From Pararoseomonas baculiformis (lineage in GTDB: Bacteria; Pseudomonadota; Alphaproteobacteria; Acetobacterales; Acetobacteraceae), in the NCBI RefSeq assembly GCF_017813395.1, contig NZ_JAGIZB010000002.1, positions 62,001 to 126,000 on the forward strand: DNA of 64,000 nucleotides, written 5' to 3'. Below the pieces are notes generated by a model. It worked only from the letters and a program-made list of their open reading frames with translations. It made no database searches and had not been told where the DNA came from. A program made the translations under genes and the position numbers. Shown one piece after another: positions 53,101-61,229 of the stretch. Numbering within the stretch: the first letter of the stretch is position 1; every line of letters starts with the position of its first letter.

Positions 53101-53197
53101 TCGCCGCATTGCCGGGCAGCGGATCGCGAATGCAGCCCCAGGGAACCCGCCGCCGCCGCCGCCGTTGGAGGCGCAGAGGGAGACCGCGACGCGATGA
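50138..53197 (+). CDS. Hybrid histidine kinase (CHASE3-PAS-HisKA-HATPase-REC-REC)
   Basis: The ~1019-residue product has a first membrane helix (LPLLAGLLAVLAVIAGTVSY), a CHASE3-type periplasmic domain (VLSAIKDVETGQRGYMLVGR), a second helix (LWLGGTALGAALLACALLGF) and two PAS regions (the second FRTLANSLPQLAWQTDAQGE). HisKA has H506 in NMSHELRTPLSAVIGYSEML; the ATPase motifs are NLLSNASKF, VADTGIGMN and GGTGLGLAITKAF. REC1 has D802 in AILLDVMMPRMDG. REC2 lacks the acceptor Asp (LVLVAVPGPDGDG). GTG at 50138 is chosen for its AAGGAG site 6 nt upstream. It overlaps the response regulator gene by 4 bp. The signal is unknown. Confidence 0.9.
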   Translation: MPEPIRAPAPEMTPGATPGRVAQPRRWPRLPLLAGLLAVLAVIAGTVSYALNDRDTDAIAAGNETVVALEGVLSAIKDVETGQRGYMLVGREEYLEPYKAGLQAVEERLAAVEALRAPAGLAADTPLRNLISRRESLAERAVTARREGGTAAAQGLVESGEGRETMDAIRAEVARLQAQARERVDELNHRSNLRALWLGGTALGAALLACALLGFYAVTRRRAERRANALLEAVMGNAPVGLGLIGRDLSIRNANRSMAEIAERMTGQDSGSPNAAPALAEAMRSRIEPRLRAVLDGGRPQSDVAIELPSPINPEEKHHLLATLFPVAAGAEGAGLILMDITRRRRAEERLRRSEARFRTLANSLPQLAWQTDAQGEIEWYNRRWYDFTGTSFEQVRGSGWKSVHHPDHVERAEASFRAAIAQGEPWEDFFPLRGADGEYRWFLSRAVPLREEPDEENPEGAITGWFGTNTDVTELRAAQEEATLAREAAEDANRAKSQFIANMSHELRTPLSAVIGYSEMLEEEAADIEGGEVLTKDLQKIGANARHLLSLINDVLDLSKIEAGRMETHAEEFEVSTLVSETVATVQALMDRKENRLDVRLPPDLGTMRTDQVKLRQCLINLLSNASKFTEGGVITLSAEPGRDAMGRREIAFRVADTGIGMNQEQLSRLFRRFSQADSSTTRRFGGTGLGLAITKAFCTLLGGDIAVESEEGRGTTFTIRVPVDMHETGPEPSAEQRLATIPEPDSGTAGLVLVVDDDPASRELLSRFVVRDGFSVACAHDGEEGLRLARQLRPTAILLDVMMPRMDGWSVLSALKADPDLSEIPVVMVSIVQERALAVSLGAADYLVKPVQWHRLRTVLERYRAPGTALVVEAEPEPRNELRRLLESEGWSVEEAGNGSAALERLSAASPAAPPLGLVLVAVPGPDGDGLSLVHQLRRNEAWKGIQVIALTGGHVAPAELEALRGQVRRILPADDEPPEALLTELRRIAGQRIANAAPGNPPPPPPLEAQRETATR

Positions 53198-53571
53198 CGA
53201 AGATCCTGCTGGTGGAGGACCATGAGGAGCTGTGGGATTTCCTCTCCCGCCGCCTCCGCCGCCGTGGCTTCGACGTGGTGCTGGCCCATGACGGCCAGCA
53301 GGGCGTCGACATGGCCCAGGCCGAGAAGCCCGACGTGATCCTGCTGGACATGAACCTGCCCGTGATGGATGGCTGGACGGCCGCCCGGAAAATCCGGGAG
53401 CTGCCCGAAACCACCCGCATCCCCATCATCGCGCTGACCGCCCATGCCATGTCGGGCGACCGCGATAAGATGATTGCCGCGGGCTGCGACGACTATCACC
53501 CCAAGCCCGTGGACTTCCCCCAGCTGCTCGCGCAGATCGATGCGGCAATGCTGGCGGCCGAGGAGGGGTAG
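53194..53571 (+). CDS. CheY-like single-domain response regulator
   Basis: The 125-residue protein is a lone receiver domain. E8/D9 of LLVEDHEEL, the acceptor D52 in VILLDMNLPVMDG, T82 in IIALTAHAM and K104 in YHPKPVDF are all in place. It lacks an output domain, so it probably passes phosphate on (DivK-like) or binds a partner. Its ATG overlaps the kinase TGA, so the two are translated together. It closely resembles the DivK/PleD-type receivers paired with hybrid kinases. Confidence 0.9.
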   Translation: MTKILLVEDHEELWDFLSRRLRRRGFDVVLAHDGQQGVDMAQAEKPDVILLDMNLPVMDGWTAARKIRELPETTRIPIIALTAHAMSGDRDKMIAAGCDDYHPKPVDFPQLLAQIDAAMLAAEEG

Positions 53572-53688
53572 CGGCATCGCAACCGGCCGCTCCGCCGCCC
53601 TGGGTGGGACTCGGCGGCGATGATAGCCTGCCCGAAGCCGCAGCCCCGCACCGGCGTTGCGACGACGGATCAGAGAAGGACAGGCCCG

Positions 53689-54114
53689 ATGCGCCGAGCG
53701 CCCATCCGCGCGTGCATGCACTCCCTCGCGGCCCTGGGCGCGCTCCTCGGCCTCGCGGCCTGCGGGGCGCCCAACCCGCCTCCATCGCCGATGTCCGAAA
53801 TCCCGATCCGCGCGCCCACCACCCCGCCCGCCATCCTGTATGTGTCCATGCCGGGCGTGGCCCCCGTGCCGCATTTCCTCACCGCGCAATTGTCCCGCGG
53901 GGCCGAGGTGGTCTGCGCCCCGATTGTCGGCACCCGGCTGGACCCGGTGGCGGACAGCACCTTCCTTCTTGTGCTCAGCCCGCCCGGCTTCGTGGTCACG
54001 CGGGAGACGGTGCTCCGCCGCACCGTGCCCGGCCCGGTCAACGCGCCGGAACTCGCCATGGACGGCGCCAATAACGGCCGGTGCGACTACATCTTCCGCG
54101 TGGCGGCAGGCTGA
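53689..54114 (+). CDS. Putative lipoprotein
   Basis: The 141-residue product has a lipoprotein signal: RRAPIRACMHSLAALGALLG ending in the lipobox LAAC, so it should be anchored at the membrane through Cys. The mature part is Pro-rich at first, then has ILYVSMPGVAPVPHFLTAQL and TLVLSPPGFVV-like strands, ending NNGRCDYIFRVAAG. No family is recognised. An AAGGACAGG site precedes the ATG at 53689. It follows the two-component genes but 117 bp away, and ends at a hairpin shared with the convergent Bug gene. Confidence 0.65.
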   Translation: MRRAPIRACMHSLAALGALLGLAACGAPNPPPSPMSEIPIRAPTTPPAILYVSMPGVAPVPHFLTAQLSRGAEVVCAPIVGTRLDPVADSTFLLVLSPPGFVVTRETVLRRTVPGPVNAPELAMDGANNGRCDYIFRVAAG

Positions 54115-54120
54115 TCCGGC

Positions 54121-54149
54121 GGCCTCGCGCGCCCCGTGCGCACGAGGCC
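54121..54149. terminator. Convergent hairpin between lipoprotein and Bug genes
   Basis: GGCCTCG (54121-54127) and CGAGGCC (54143-54149) form a 7-bp stem, with an inner GCGC/GCGC stem, in a 57-bp gap between convergent genes. Confidence 0.6.
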
Positions 54150-54171
54150 AGTATGCGCGGGGCCGGCCGTC

Positions 54172-55167
54172 CTAATCCGCGCGGATATTGGCGCGCTTGA
54201 TCACGGGCTCCAGCGTGCGCTTCTCCCGCTCGATCAGCGCCGCAAAGGCCTGCGGCCCCTGGCCACCCAGGATCGTCCCCTGCTCAGCCAGCCGGCCGCC
54301 CACCGCCGGGTCGCGCATCGCGGCCGCCACGCCTTCGGCCAGCGTGGCGATCACCGCCTCCGGCGTGCCCGCGGGCGCCACCATGCCGAAGGCCGTGCCG
54401 AAGATGAATCCTGGCACGCCGGCCTCCGCCGTCGTCGGCACGTCCGGCAGCTGCGGCAGCCGCTGCTCCGTCGCCACGGCCAGGGGACGCACCGCGTTGC
54501 CGCGGATATGGCCGAGGATGTTCGGCAGGTTGTCGATCACCATGTCGATATTGCCGGCGATGAGGTCGGTGACGGCCGGCGCCGCCCCGCGATAGGGGAT
54601 GTGCTGGATTTCCGTGCCCGTCGCGCCCTTGAACAGCTCCAGCGCCAGGTGAAGGCTGCTGCCCGAACCGGCCGAGCCCGCCGTGAGCTGCCCCGGCTTT
54701 TCCTTCGCCGCCGCGATCAGCGCGCCCAGGTTCCGCCAGGGCCGTGCATTCGCCACGCAGATCACCTTTGGCGTGGAGGCCAGCAGCGTGACCGGCGCGA
54801 AGGCCGCGTTGGTGTCATAGGGCATGGAGGGGTAGATGAACTGGTTCACCGCCAGCGGCCCCATGGAGGCGGCGAGGACGGTGTAGCCATCCGGCGCCGA
54901 CTTCGCGACGAGATCGGCGCCGATATTCCCGCCCGCCCCGGCGCGGTTATCGACCACGAAGGGCTGGCCGAACCTGGTGGCCAGCGATTGGGAGACGGAG
55001 CGCGCCAGCGTGTCCACCAGCCCGCCGGGCGGGAAGGGGACAACGATGCGCACGGGCTTGCTCGGCCAGGCACCTGCGCTCTGGGCGCCCTGGGCGCGCA
55101 CGATGGCCGGCGCGGCGAGGGCGAGCGGCACGCCCAGCAGGATGCGGCGCGGAATGCGGTGGCTCAT
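54172..55167 (-). CDS. Bug/TctC family periplasmic substrate-binding protein
   Basis: The 331-residue product has a signal (MSHRIPRRILLGVPLALAAP, cleavage near VRAQGA), then VRIVVPFPPGGLVDTLARSV, VVDNRAGAGGNIGADLVAKS, QHIPYRGAAPAVTDLIAGNI and LPDVPTTAEAGVPGF. ATG at 55167 fits the signal peptide. It is the last gene of the mdlC-LIV operon, 34 bp after livF. No TctAB partner is present, so it offers a second periplasmic receptor beside the LIV binding protein, possibly for the same aromatic acid. Confidence 0.88.
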   Translation of the reverse strand: MSHRIPRRILLGVPLALAAPAIVRAQGAQSAGAWPSKPVRIVVPFPPGGLVDTLARSVSQSLATRFGQPFVVDNRAGAGGNIGADLVAKSAPDGYTVLAASMGPLAVNQFIYPSMPYDTNAAFAPVTLLASTPKVICVANARPWRNLGALIAAAKEKPGQLTAGSAGSGSSLHLALELFKGATGTEIQHIPYRGAAPAVTDLIAGNIDMVIDNLPNILGHIRGNAVRPLAVATEQRLPQLPDVPTTAEAGVPGFIFGTAFGMVAPAGTPEAVIATLAEGVAAAMRDPAVGGRLAEQGTILGGQGPQAFAALIEREKRTLEPVIKRANIRAD

Positions 55168-55201
55168 GACGTCGGTCCTCCGTTGTTGCATTGATTGCCC
55201 G

Positions 55202-55921
55202 TCACGCGGCCTCGGCCGCGCCCAGATAGGCCCGGCGCACCGCCGGATCGGCCGCGAGCGCGGCGGCGGTCCCGCCGCCCACCACGCGCCCGCCTTCCAG
55301 CAGGATGCCGCGATCCGCGATGGCCAGGCTCCGCCGTGCATTCTGCTCCACCAGCAGGATGCCCGTGCCGCCCGCCCGGATGCGCGAGAGCGCGCGGAAC
55401 AACTCCCCGGCCATCAGGGGCGAGAGCCCCAGCGAGGGCTCGTCCAGCGCAAGGATCTCGGGCGCGGACATCAGCGCGCGGCCGATCGCCACCATCTGCT
55501 GCTCGCCGCCGCTCATGGTGCGGACGGCCTGGCCCATGCGCTCGGTCAGGCGGGGGAACAGGGCCAGCACCGTTTCCAGCCGCGCTGCCTCGCCCCGGCG
55601 CGCGCGCGCCGGATAGGCGCCGAGCAGCAGGTTCTCCCGAACCGTCAGCGCGCCGAAGATGCCGCGCCCTTCCGGCACCAGCGCCAGCCCCGCCTCCACA
55701 ACCGCATGGGCGGGAATGCCGCCGATATCGCGCCCGCCCATGGCGATGCGCGCGCCGGCAGCGGGGCGGACCAGCCCGGCCAGCGCCTTCAGCAAGGTGC
55801 TCTTGCCCGCGCCATTGGCCCCCAGCACCACCAGGATCTCGCCCGGGGCGACGGAGAGGCCGACATCCTCCAGCGCCCGGTGGCGCCCGTAGGAGACGGA
55901 AAGCCCGGTCGCCTCAAGCAT
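55202..55921 (-). CDS. livF: LIV-type ABC transporter ATP-binding protein (LivF)
   Basis: The 239-residue product has Walker A GANGAGKST, PEGRGIFGALTVRENLLLGA (a LivF hallmark), the signature MSGGEQQMVAIGRAL, Walker B EILALDEPSLGLSP and the H-region GILLVEQNARRSL. It pairs with LivG to drive the LivHM permease. Its start overlaps the livG stop by 8 bp. Assigned to LivF rather than LivG by EGRxIF and EQN motifs. Confidence 0.93.
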   Translation of the reverse strand: MLEATGLSVSYGRHRALEDVGLSVAPGEILVVLGANGAGKSTLLKALAGLVRPAAGARIAMGGRDIGGIPAHAVVEAGLALVPEGRGIFGALTVRENLLLGAYPARARRGEAARLETVLALFPRLTERMGQAVRTMSGGEQQMVAIGRALMSAPEILALDEPSLGLSPLMAGELFRALSRIRAGGTGILLVEQNARRSLAIADRGILLEGGRVVGGGTAAALAADPAVRRAYLGAAEAA

Positions 55922-56666
55922 CGTCCTCTCCCAGATAGGCCTGGATCACCGCGCGCTCCGCCAGCACCTCGGCGGGTGGACCCTCGGCGATGGACCGGCC
56001 GGCATTCATCACCACGCAGCGGTCGGCCAGGGCACGGATGGCATCCATCACATGCTCCACCATCAGCACGGTGCAGCCCTCGTCCCGCAGGGAGGCGATG
56101 AGGTCGATCCCGCCGCGCAGCTCCGTCGGGTTCAGCCCCGCCAGCCATTCGTCCAGCAGCAGCAGGCGCGGGGAGAGGGCGAGGGCGCGGGCCAGCTCCA
56201 GCCGCTTCTGGTCGCCATAGGTCAGGACCGAGGCAGGCTGCGCCGCACGCCCGCCCAGCCCCACACGCTCCAGCAGCGCGGCGGCCCGCGCGCGCGCCTC
56301 TGTGCCCCAGGCCGGGTCGCGCCCGAAGGCGAGGCCGGCCACCACATTCTCCTCCAGCGAGAGTCCGGGCAGCACGCGGACGAGCTGGAAGGTGCGCGCG
56401 ATGCCCAGCCGGGAGAGCCGGTGCGCCGGCAGCCCGGCCACCTCGCGCCCTTCCAGCACTACGCGCCCCGCATCCGGTGCCAGCACGCCGGAGATAAGGT
56501 TCAGCGCCGTGGTTTTGCCCGAGCCGTTCGGGCCCAGCAGCCCGAGGATCTCCCCCGGGCGGATGCTGAAGGAGAGCCCGTCCACCGCGACCAGCCCGCC
56601 GAAGGCGCGCCGCAGCCCCTCCACCCGCAGCAGCGGGGACGGATCCGTGCCAAGCGCCGCGCTCAT
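55914..56666 (-). CDS. livG: LIV-type ABC transporter ATP-binding protein (LivG)
   Basis: The 250-residue product has LLGPNGSGKTTALNLISGVL (Walker A), the Q-loop IARTFQLVRVLPGLSLEENV, a divergent signature VLTYGDQKRLELARALA, Walker B RLLLLDEWLAGLNPTE and MVEHVMDAI, all as in LivG. DEW in place of the common DEP is a small oddity. The ATG at 56666 overlaps the livM stop (ATGA); the longer frame is a shadow of livM. Confidence 0.92.
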   Translation of the reverse strand: MSAALGTDPSPLLRVEGLRRAFGGLVAVDGLSFSIRPGEILGLLGPNGSGKTTALNLISGVLAPDAGRVVLEGREVAGLPAHRLSRLGIARTFQLVRVLPGLSLEENVVAGLAFGRDPAWGTEARARAAALLERVGLGGRAAQPASVLTYGDQKRLELARALALSPRLLLLDEWLAGLNPTELRGGIDLIASLRDEGCTVLMVEHVMDAIRALADRCVVMNAGRSIAEGPPAEVLAERAVIQAYLGEDDA

Positions 56667-57574
56667 GCCACGGCCCCCCGGCGCAGCCGCGCCAGCAGCC
56701 CGGAAACGCCCTGCGGCAGCGCATAGACGACGAGAAGGAACACCACCCCAACCAGGATGGAGAAGTGGTTCGGGAAGCGCGCCGTCAGCACCTCGAAGAG
56801 CATGGCCAGAGGCACCACGCCGAGAAGCGGCCCGAGCAGGCTCCGTGTGCCGCCCAGCAGCGCCATGATGAGCACGGTAAAGGAGATGGAGGGATTGAAG
56901 GCGATGGCAGGATCCAGATAGGTCCAGCGCGGCGCCATCACCGCCCCCACCAGCGCCATGAAGACCGAGGAGAGGGCGAAGAGCGCCACCTTGGCCCGCG
57001 CCGTGTCGATGCCGACATGCCGGGCGACCGTCTCGTCCTCCCCGATCACCCGCAGCGCGAAGCCGAGGCGCGAGCGCGCGAGCCATGTGCCCAGCGCGAG
57101 CAGCGCGCCGAACAGCGCGAGCAGCTGCCAGAGGATCTGCGCCTGGCTGATCTCGACGAAGACGTAGCGCCCCATGCTGCGCGTGACGTTCACCTCGAAC
57201 CAGGTGACGAGCTGCCGCACCAGCTCGGCGAGGCCGAAGGTGAAGACGACGAAATAGACGCCTGAAAGGCGGAGCGTGGCGAAGCCCACCAGCAGCGACA
57301 TCACCGCCCCGATCACGCCGGCCACCAGCAGCACCAGCGGCCAGGGCAACGCCTCCCCCAGTACGGCGACGGTATAGGCCCCGATCCCGAAGAAGGCGGC
57401 GGTGGCGAGGGATACGTATCGCGTCGGCCCGCTGAACATCGCCCATGCCGTCGCGAGCACCGCGTATTGCGCGACATTGATCGCCAGGGCCAGCCAGAAG
57501 CCGGTATCGAGGAAGGGCAGGGCGGCCAGGGCCGCCAGGGCAAGGAGCGAAAGCCCGAGGGCGGCGTTGCTCAT
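56663..57574 (-). CDS. livM: LIV-type ABC transporter permease (LivM)
   Basis: The 303-residue inner-membrane protein has about eight to nine hydrophobic helices and the LivM motifs NVAQYAVLATAWAMFSGPTR, YVSLATAAFFGIGAYTVAVL, LSGVYFVVFTFGLAELVRQL and RVIGEDETVARHVGIDTARA. TYLDPAIAFNPSISFTVLIM and ALLGGTRSLLGPLLG close it. Its start overlaps the livH stop by 4 bp, and it forms the permease heterodimer with LivH. Confidence 0.92.
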   Translation of the reverse strand: MSNAALGLSLLALAALAALPFLDTGFWLALAINVAQYAVLATAWAMFSGPTRYVSLATAAFFGIGAYTVAVLGEALPWPLVLLVAGVIGAVMSLLVGFATLRLSGVYFVVFTFGLAELVRQLVTWFEVNVTRSMGRYVFVEISQAQILWQLLALFGALLALGTWLARSRLGFALRVIGEDETVARHVGIDTARAKVALFALSSVFMALVGAVMAPRWTYLDPAIAFNPSISFTVLIMALLGGTRSLLGPLLGVVPLAMLFEVLTARFPNHFSILVGVVFLLVVYALPQGVSGLLARLRRGAVA

Positions 57575-58449
57575 CGCGCGGCCACTCCGAACAGCCCGGC
57601 GGGCCGCAGGATCAGGACCAGCAGGAACAGCCCGTAGGTCGCGGCCAGCGTCAGACCTGGATCGACGAAGCTGGCCACCAGCGTCTCCGTCAGCCCCAGC
57701 AGCAGCCCGGCCACAAGGCAGCCCATCAGGTTCCCCACGCCACCCATGATCACGACCACCAGCGCCTTCATGGTGAAGACCATGCCCATGGCCGCGTTGA
57801 AGGTCAGGAAGGTGGAGACGAGCACGCCGCCAGCGGCCACCACCGCGCCCCCCACGGCGAAGGCCAGTGCGGCGGTGCGCGCCATGTCGATGCCCACGAG
57901 CGGCGCCGCCGCCGGGTTCACCGCGACGGCCCGGACGGCCGTGCCCATGCGCGTATGCGCCAGCAGGAACCAGAGCCCCCCGCCGATCACGGCGGCGAAG
58001 GCCAGCGCGACCAGCCTGTTCGCCGTGATGGTGGCCCCCAGCACCTGCACGGGCACCGAGAGATAGGAGTAGGACTGGTAGGCGCCCCCGAAGATCGCCA
58101 GCATCACCCCCTGCACCACGAAGAGCAGCCCGAAGGTGGCCAGGATGCTGTCCGTCTCCAGCGCGCCCGCATCCGGCGCCCGACGCACCAGCGGCGTGAG
58201 GAAAACGCGGTAGAGCGCCCAGTTCGCCAGGAAGGCGAGCGGCATCACCAGCACCAGCCCCAGAAGCGGGCTGACGCCGAGGCTCGTAAAAAGCCAGAGC
58301 GCCGCGAAGGCCGCCGCCACCACGAACTCGCCATAGGCGAGGTTCATGATCCGGGCGACGCCGTATTGCAGCGTCAGCCCGATCGCGACCAGCGCATACA
58401 TGCCCCCCAGCACGAACCCGGTCACGATCGTGGCGGCAGCGGCCTCCAT
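57571..58449 (-). CDS. livH: LIV-type ABC transporter permease (LivH)
   Basis: The 292-residue membrane protein shows GMYALVAIGLTLQYGVARIM and NLAYGEFVVAAAFAALWLF at the start, TDSILATFGLLFVVQGVMLA in the middle and MVFTMKALVVVIMGGVGNLM near the end, the standard LivH profile. It follows the binding protein gene by 13 bp and overlaps livM. Confidence 0.92.
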   Translation of the reverse strand: MEAAAATIVTGFVLGGMYALVAIGLTLQYGVARIMNLAYGEFVVAAAFAALWLFTSLGVSPLLGLVLVMPLAFLANWALYRVFLTPLVRRAPDAGALETDSILATFGLLFVVQGVMLAIFGGAYQSYSYLSVPVQVLGATITANRLVALAFAAVIGGGLWFLLAHTRMGTAVRAVAVNPAAAPLVGIDMARTAALAFAVGGAVVAAGGVLVSTFLTFNAAMGMVFTMKALVVVIMGGVGNLMGCLVAGLLLGLTETLVASFVDPGLTLAATYGLFLLVLILRPAGLFGVAAR

Positions 58450-58462
58450 GGCGCGTCCCCCC

Positions 58463-59680
58463 TCAGGCCGCGGGCCAGGCGGGCTTGGGCAGGATGGCGG
58501 GCTTCGCGCCCTGCTTGTTCAGCGGCATCAGCCCGTAAAACTCGCCGCCCTGCCACTGGCCGACCTGCCAGAGATCCGTCAGCAGGTTGTTCTGCAGCTT
58601 CACGGGGCCGATCACCGTGTCGAAGCTGCCGGTCTGCAGCTCGCGGATCACCGCCGCGCGGTCGATGCGCCCCACGCGCTCGATGGCCTGCTGCAGCATT
58701 TCCAGGCTGGCGAAGGTGATGGCCGAGGCCCAGCGATCCGGCTCCCGCCCCGCGGAAGCGACATGGCGGCGTAGATAGTCCTGGAAGCGCTGGCTGGAGG
58801 CATCCACCCCGCCGACCCCCATCACCCCCTCGGTCGCCGCGCCGAAGCGCTGCTTGTAGAGCGGGAAGGCCGTGCCGACGCCGGTGTAGAAAACCTTCGG
58901 GTTGAAGCCGGAGACGCGCGCCTGCTCGGTGATCGCCAGCGTGTCCGGCGGATAGGAGCAGGCGACGAAAACCTCCGGATTCCCGCGCGCGGCTTCCGCC
59001 AGGATCGGGGCCATGTCCTGCGTGCCGACGGGGTAGGAGCGGTCATAGGTCAGGCGGAAGCCGGCGCGCTGGAAGGCCGGGCGCATGCCGTTCGCCAGCT
59101 CGATCCCGAAGCCGTCCGCCACGGAAACGAGGGCGACCGTGTCGCCGATCCGGCCCTGCTGCTTCAGCGGCGCCAGCACCTCCACCAGCCCCGCCCCGGC
59201 GCCCGAGCCGGTGCCGAGCATCCAGAAGGAGTTGGTCCAGCGCCGCCCCAGCTCCGGCGCGCGGTCCGTCACCGCGGTGGAGGCGAGATGCGGATAGCCC
59301 GCGCGGTTCAGGATGGGGGCGACGGCCAGGTTCAGCGCCGTGCCCCAGGGCGGGAGGACGAAATCTACCCGGTCCTGGTTCACCAGCCGCTCCGCCGCGC
59401 GCACCGTGTCCTCGGAAACGCTGCGGTCGTCATATTCCGTGACCTGGATCGGCACCCGGGCCTGGCCCAGGCGCAGCCCGCCGGCGGCGTTCACCTCCTT
59501 CACCCACATCTCGTAATTCGGGATGGTGGTGATGGCCGCCCCGCCCGCATTCGGGCCGGTCTTGGAAATGGCATAGCCGATCCGCACGGCGGAGGGCGCG
59601 CCCTGCGCCCGGACAGCGGGCGCCGCCAGGGCGGCCGCCGCGGCGCCCAGCGCGCCGCGGCGGGTGATGGTGCTGTTCAT
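58463..59680 (-). CDS. livK: LIV-type substrate-binding protein
   Basis: The 405-residue product has a Tat-like signal (ITRRGALGAAAAALAAPAVR, cleavage near AQGAP) and the Peripla_BP_6 fold: VRIGYAISKTGPNAGGAAI, NYEMWVKEVNAAGGL, DDRSVSEDTVRAAERLVNQD, TALNLAVAPILNRAGYPHLA. Members of this branch often bind aromatic acids or amides rather than leucine. Its place right after the aldehyde dehydrogenase and benzoylformate decarboxylase genes supports an aromatic ligand, as inference. Confidence 0.88.
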   Translation of the reverse strand: MNSTITRRGALGAAAAALAAPAVRAQGAPSAVRIGYAISKTGPNAGGAAITTIPNYEMWVKEVNAAGGLRLGQARVPIQVTEYDDRSVSEDTVRAAERLVNQDRVDFVLPPWGTALNLAVAPILNRAGYPHLASTAVTDRAPELGRRWTNSFWMLGTGSGAGAGLVEVLAPLKQQGRIGDTVALVSVADGFGIELANGMRPAFQRAGFRLTYDRSYPVGTQDMAPILAEAARGNPEVFVACSYPPDTLAITEQARVSGFNPKVFYTGVGTAFPLYKQRFGAATEGVMGVGGVDASSQRFQDYLRRHVASAGREPDRWASAITFASLEMLQQAIERVGRIDRAAVIRELQTGSFDTVIGPVKLQNNLLTDLWQVGQWQGGEFYGLMPLNKQGAKPAILPKPAWPAA

Positions 59681-59714
59681 TTCTTCTGTTTCCTCCCTTT
59701 GTTTCTTGCGGCGT

Positions 59715-61211
59715 CTAATGCGCGCCGGGCGTCGCGGGCGGCGGTGCCTTGGCCGCGGGCGGGAAGGGGTATTGCCCGGGCTGCGTCTCCACCGTGATCC
59801 AGCGCAGCTCGGTGAACTCCGCGATCCCCGCGCGCCCGCCGAAGCGGCCGTAGCCGCTGGCCTTCACGCCGCCGAAGGGCATCTGCGCCTCGTCATGCAC
59901 GGTCGGCCCGTTCACATGGCAAATGCCGCTCTCGATCCGCTGCGCCAGCGCCAGCCCGCGCGCCACGTCCTTCGTGAAGATCGCGGCGGAGAGGCCGTAT
60001 TCGGTGTCATTGGCGACGCGGATCGCCTCCTCCGCATCCTTCACGCGGATCATGGCCACCACCGGCCCGAAGCTCTCCTCCGCGTAGATCGCCATGTCAG
60101 GCGTCACGCGGTCGATGATGGAGGCCGGCATGATCGTGCCCTTGCGCGCCCCGCCGCCCAGCAGCGTCGCGCCCTTGCCGACGGCATCCTCGATCAGCCG
60201 CTCCACCTTCACGGCGGAAGCCTCGTCCACCACGGAGCCGAGGAACACCGTGCCCGTACGAGGGTCGCCCACCGGCAGTGTCGCGACGAAATCGGCGAAG
60301 CGGCGCGCGAACTCATCCGCCACGCTGTCCACCACCACCAGCCGTTCGGTGGACATGCAGATCTGGCCCTGGTTCATGAAGGCGCCGAAGGCGGCGGCCT
60401 TCACGGCCTCGTCCAGGTCGGCATCCTCCAGCACGATCATGGGCGCCTTGCCGCCCAGCTCCAGCAGCACGGGCTTCAGGTGCTTCGCCGCATGCATGGC
60501 GATGATCCGGCCCACATGCGTGGAGCCCGTGAAGTTGACGCGCCGCACGGCGTTATGCGCGATCATCGCCTCCACCACCGCGGGCGCATCCTCGGCGGAA
60601 TGCGTCACCACATTCACCACGCCCGGGGGCACGCCACCCTCGCGCAGCGCCTGGGCAATCAGGCTGTGCGTGCCGGGGCAGGTCTCGCTGGCCTTCAGCA
60701 CCACGGTGTTGCCGCAGGCCAGCGGCAGGGCCAGGGCGCGGACGCCCAGGATGACCGGCGCGTTCCACGGCGCCATGCCCAGCACCACGCCCACCGGCGC
60801 ACGGATGCTCATCGCCAGGCAGCCCGGCTTGTCGGAGGGAATCACCTCGCCCGTGGTCTGGGTGGTGGCCGCCGCCGCCTCGCGCAGCATGCCGGCGGCC
60901 AGATGCACGTTGAACCCGGCCCAGCCGGCCGTGGCGCCGATCTCCTCGGCCATCAGCCGGATGAAATCCGGCGCCTTCGCCGCCAGCGCATCCGCCGCCT
61001 TCAGCAGGATCGAGCGCCGCGCATTGGGGCCAAGCTTCGACCAGGCCGGGAAGGCCGCCGCCGCCGCGTCGCAGGCGGCCAGCGCATCCTCCACCGTCGC
61101 CGCGGCGGCGCGTGTCGCCACCTCGCCCGTCACGGGGTTGCGCCGCTCGAAGGTCGCCGAACCCGTGGCGGGCCGATCGCCCTCGCCGATGATCAGGGGC
61201 ACGTCCAGCAT
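59715..61211 (-). CDS. NAD(P)+-dependent aldehyde dehydrogenase (benzaldehyde/vanillin type)
   Basis: The 498-residue enzyme has the family catalytic residues: E251 in PVLLELGGKAPMIVLEDADL and the nucleophile C285 in FMNQGQICMSTERLVV. APWNAPVILGVRALALPLAC and VNFTGSTHVGRIIA bind the coenzyme; NDTEYGLSAAIFTKD and HDEAQMPFGGVKASGYGRFG are also standard. It lies 18 bp after the benzoylformate decarboxylase gene, so it would oxidise the aldehyde made there, most simply benzaldehyde to benzoate. The C terminus has a Pro/Ala-rich tail (PPAAKAPPPATPGAH). Confidence 0.9.
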   Translation of the reverse strand: MLDVPLIIGEGDRPATGSATFERRNPVTGEVATRAAAATVEDALAACDAAAAAFPAWSKLGPNARRSILLKAADALAAKAPDFIRLMAEEIGATAGWAGFNVHLAAGMLREAAAATTQTTGEVIPSDKPGCLAMSIRAPVGVVLGMAPWNAPVILGVRALALPLACGNTVVLKASETCPGTHSLIAQALREGGVPPGVVNVVTHSAEDAPAVVEAMIAHNAVRRVNFTGSTHVGRIIAMHAAKHLKPVLLELGGKAPMIVLEDADLDEAVKAAAFGAFMNQGQICMSTERLVVVDSVADEFARRFADFVATLPVGDPRTGTVFLGSVVDEASAVKVERLIEDAVGKGATLLGGGARKGTIMPASIIDRVTPDMAIYAEESFGPVVAMIRVKDAEEAIRVANDTEYGLSAAIFTKDVARGLALAQRIESGICHVNGPTVHDEAQMPFGGVKASGYGRFGGRAGIAEFTELRWITVETQPGQYPFPPAAKAPPPATPGAH

Positions 61212-61229
61212 CTCGTCTTTCCTCCCTTG

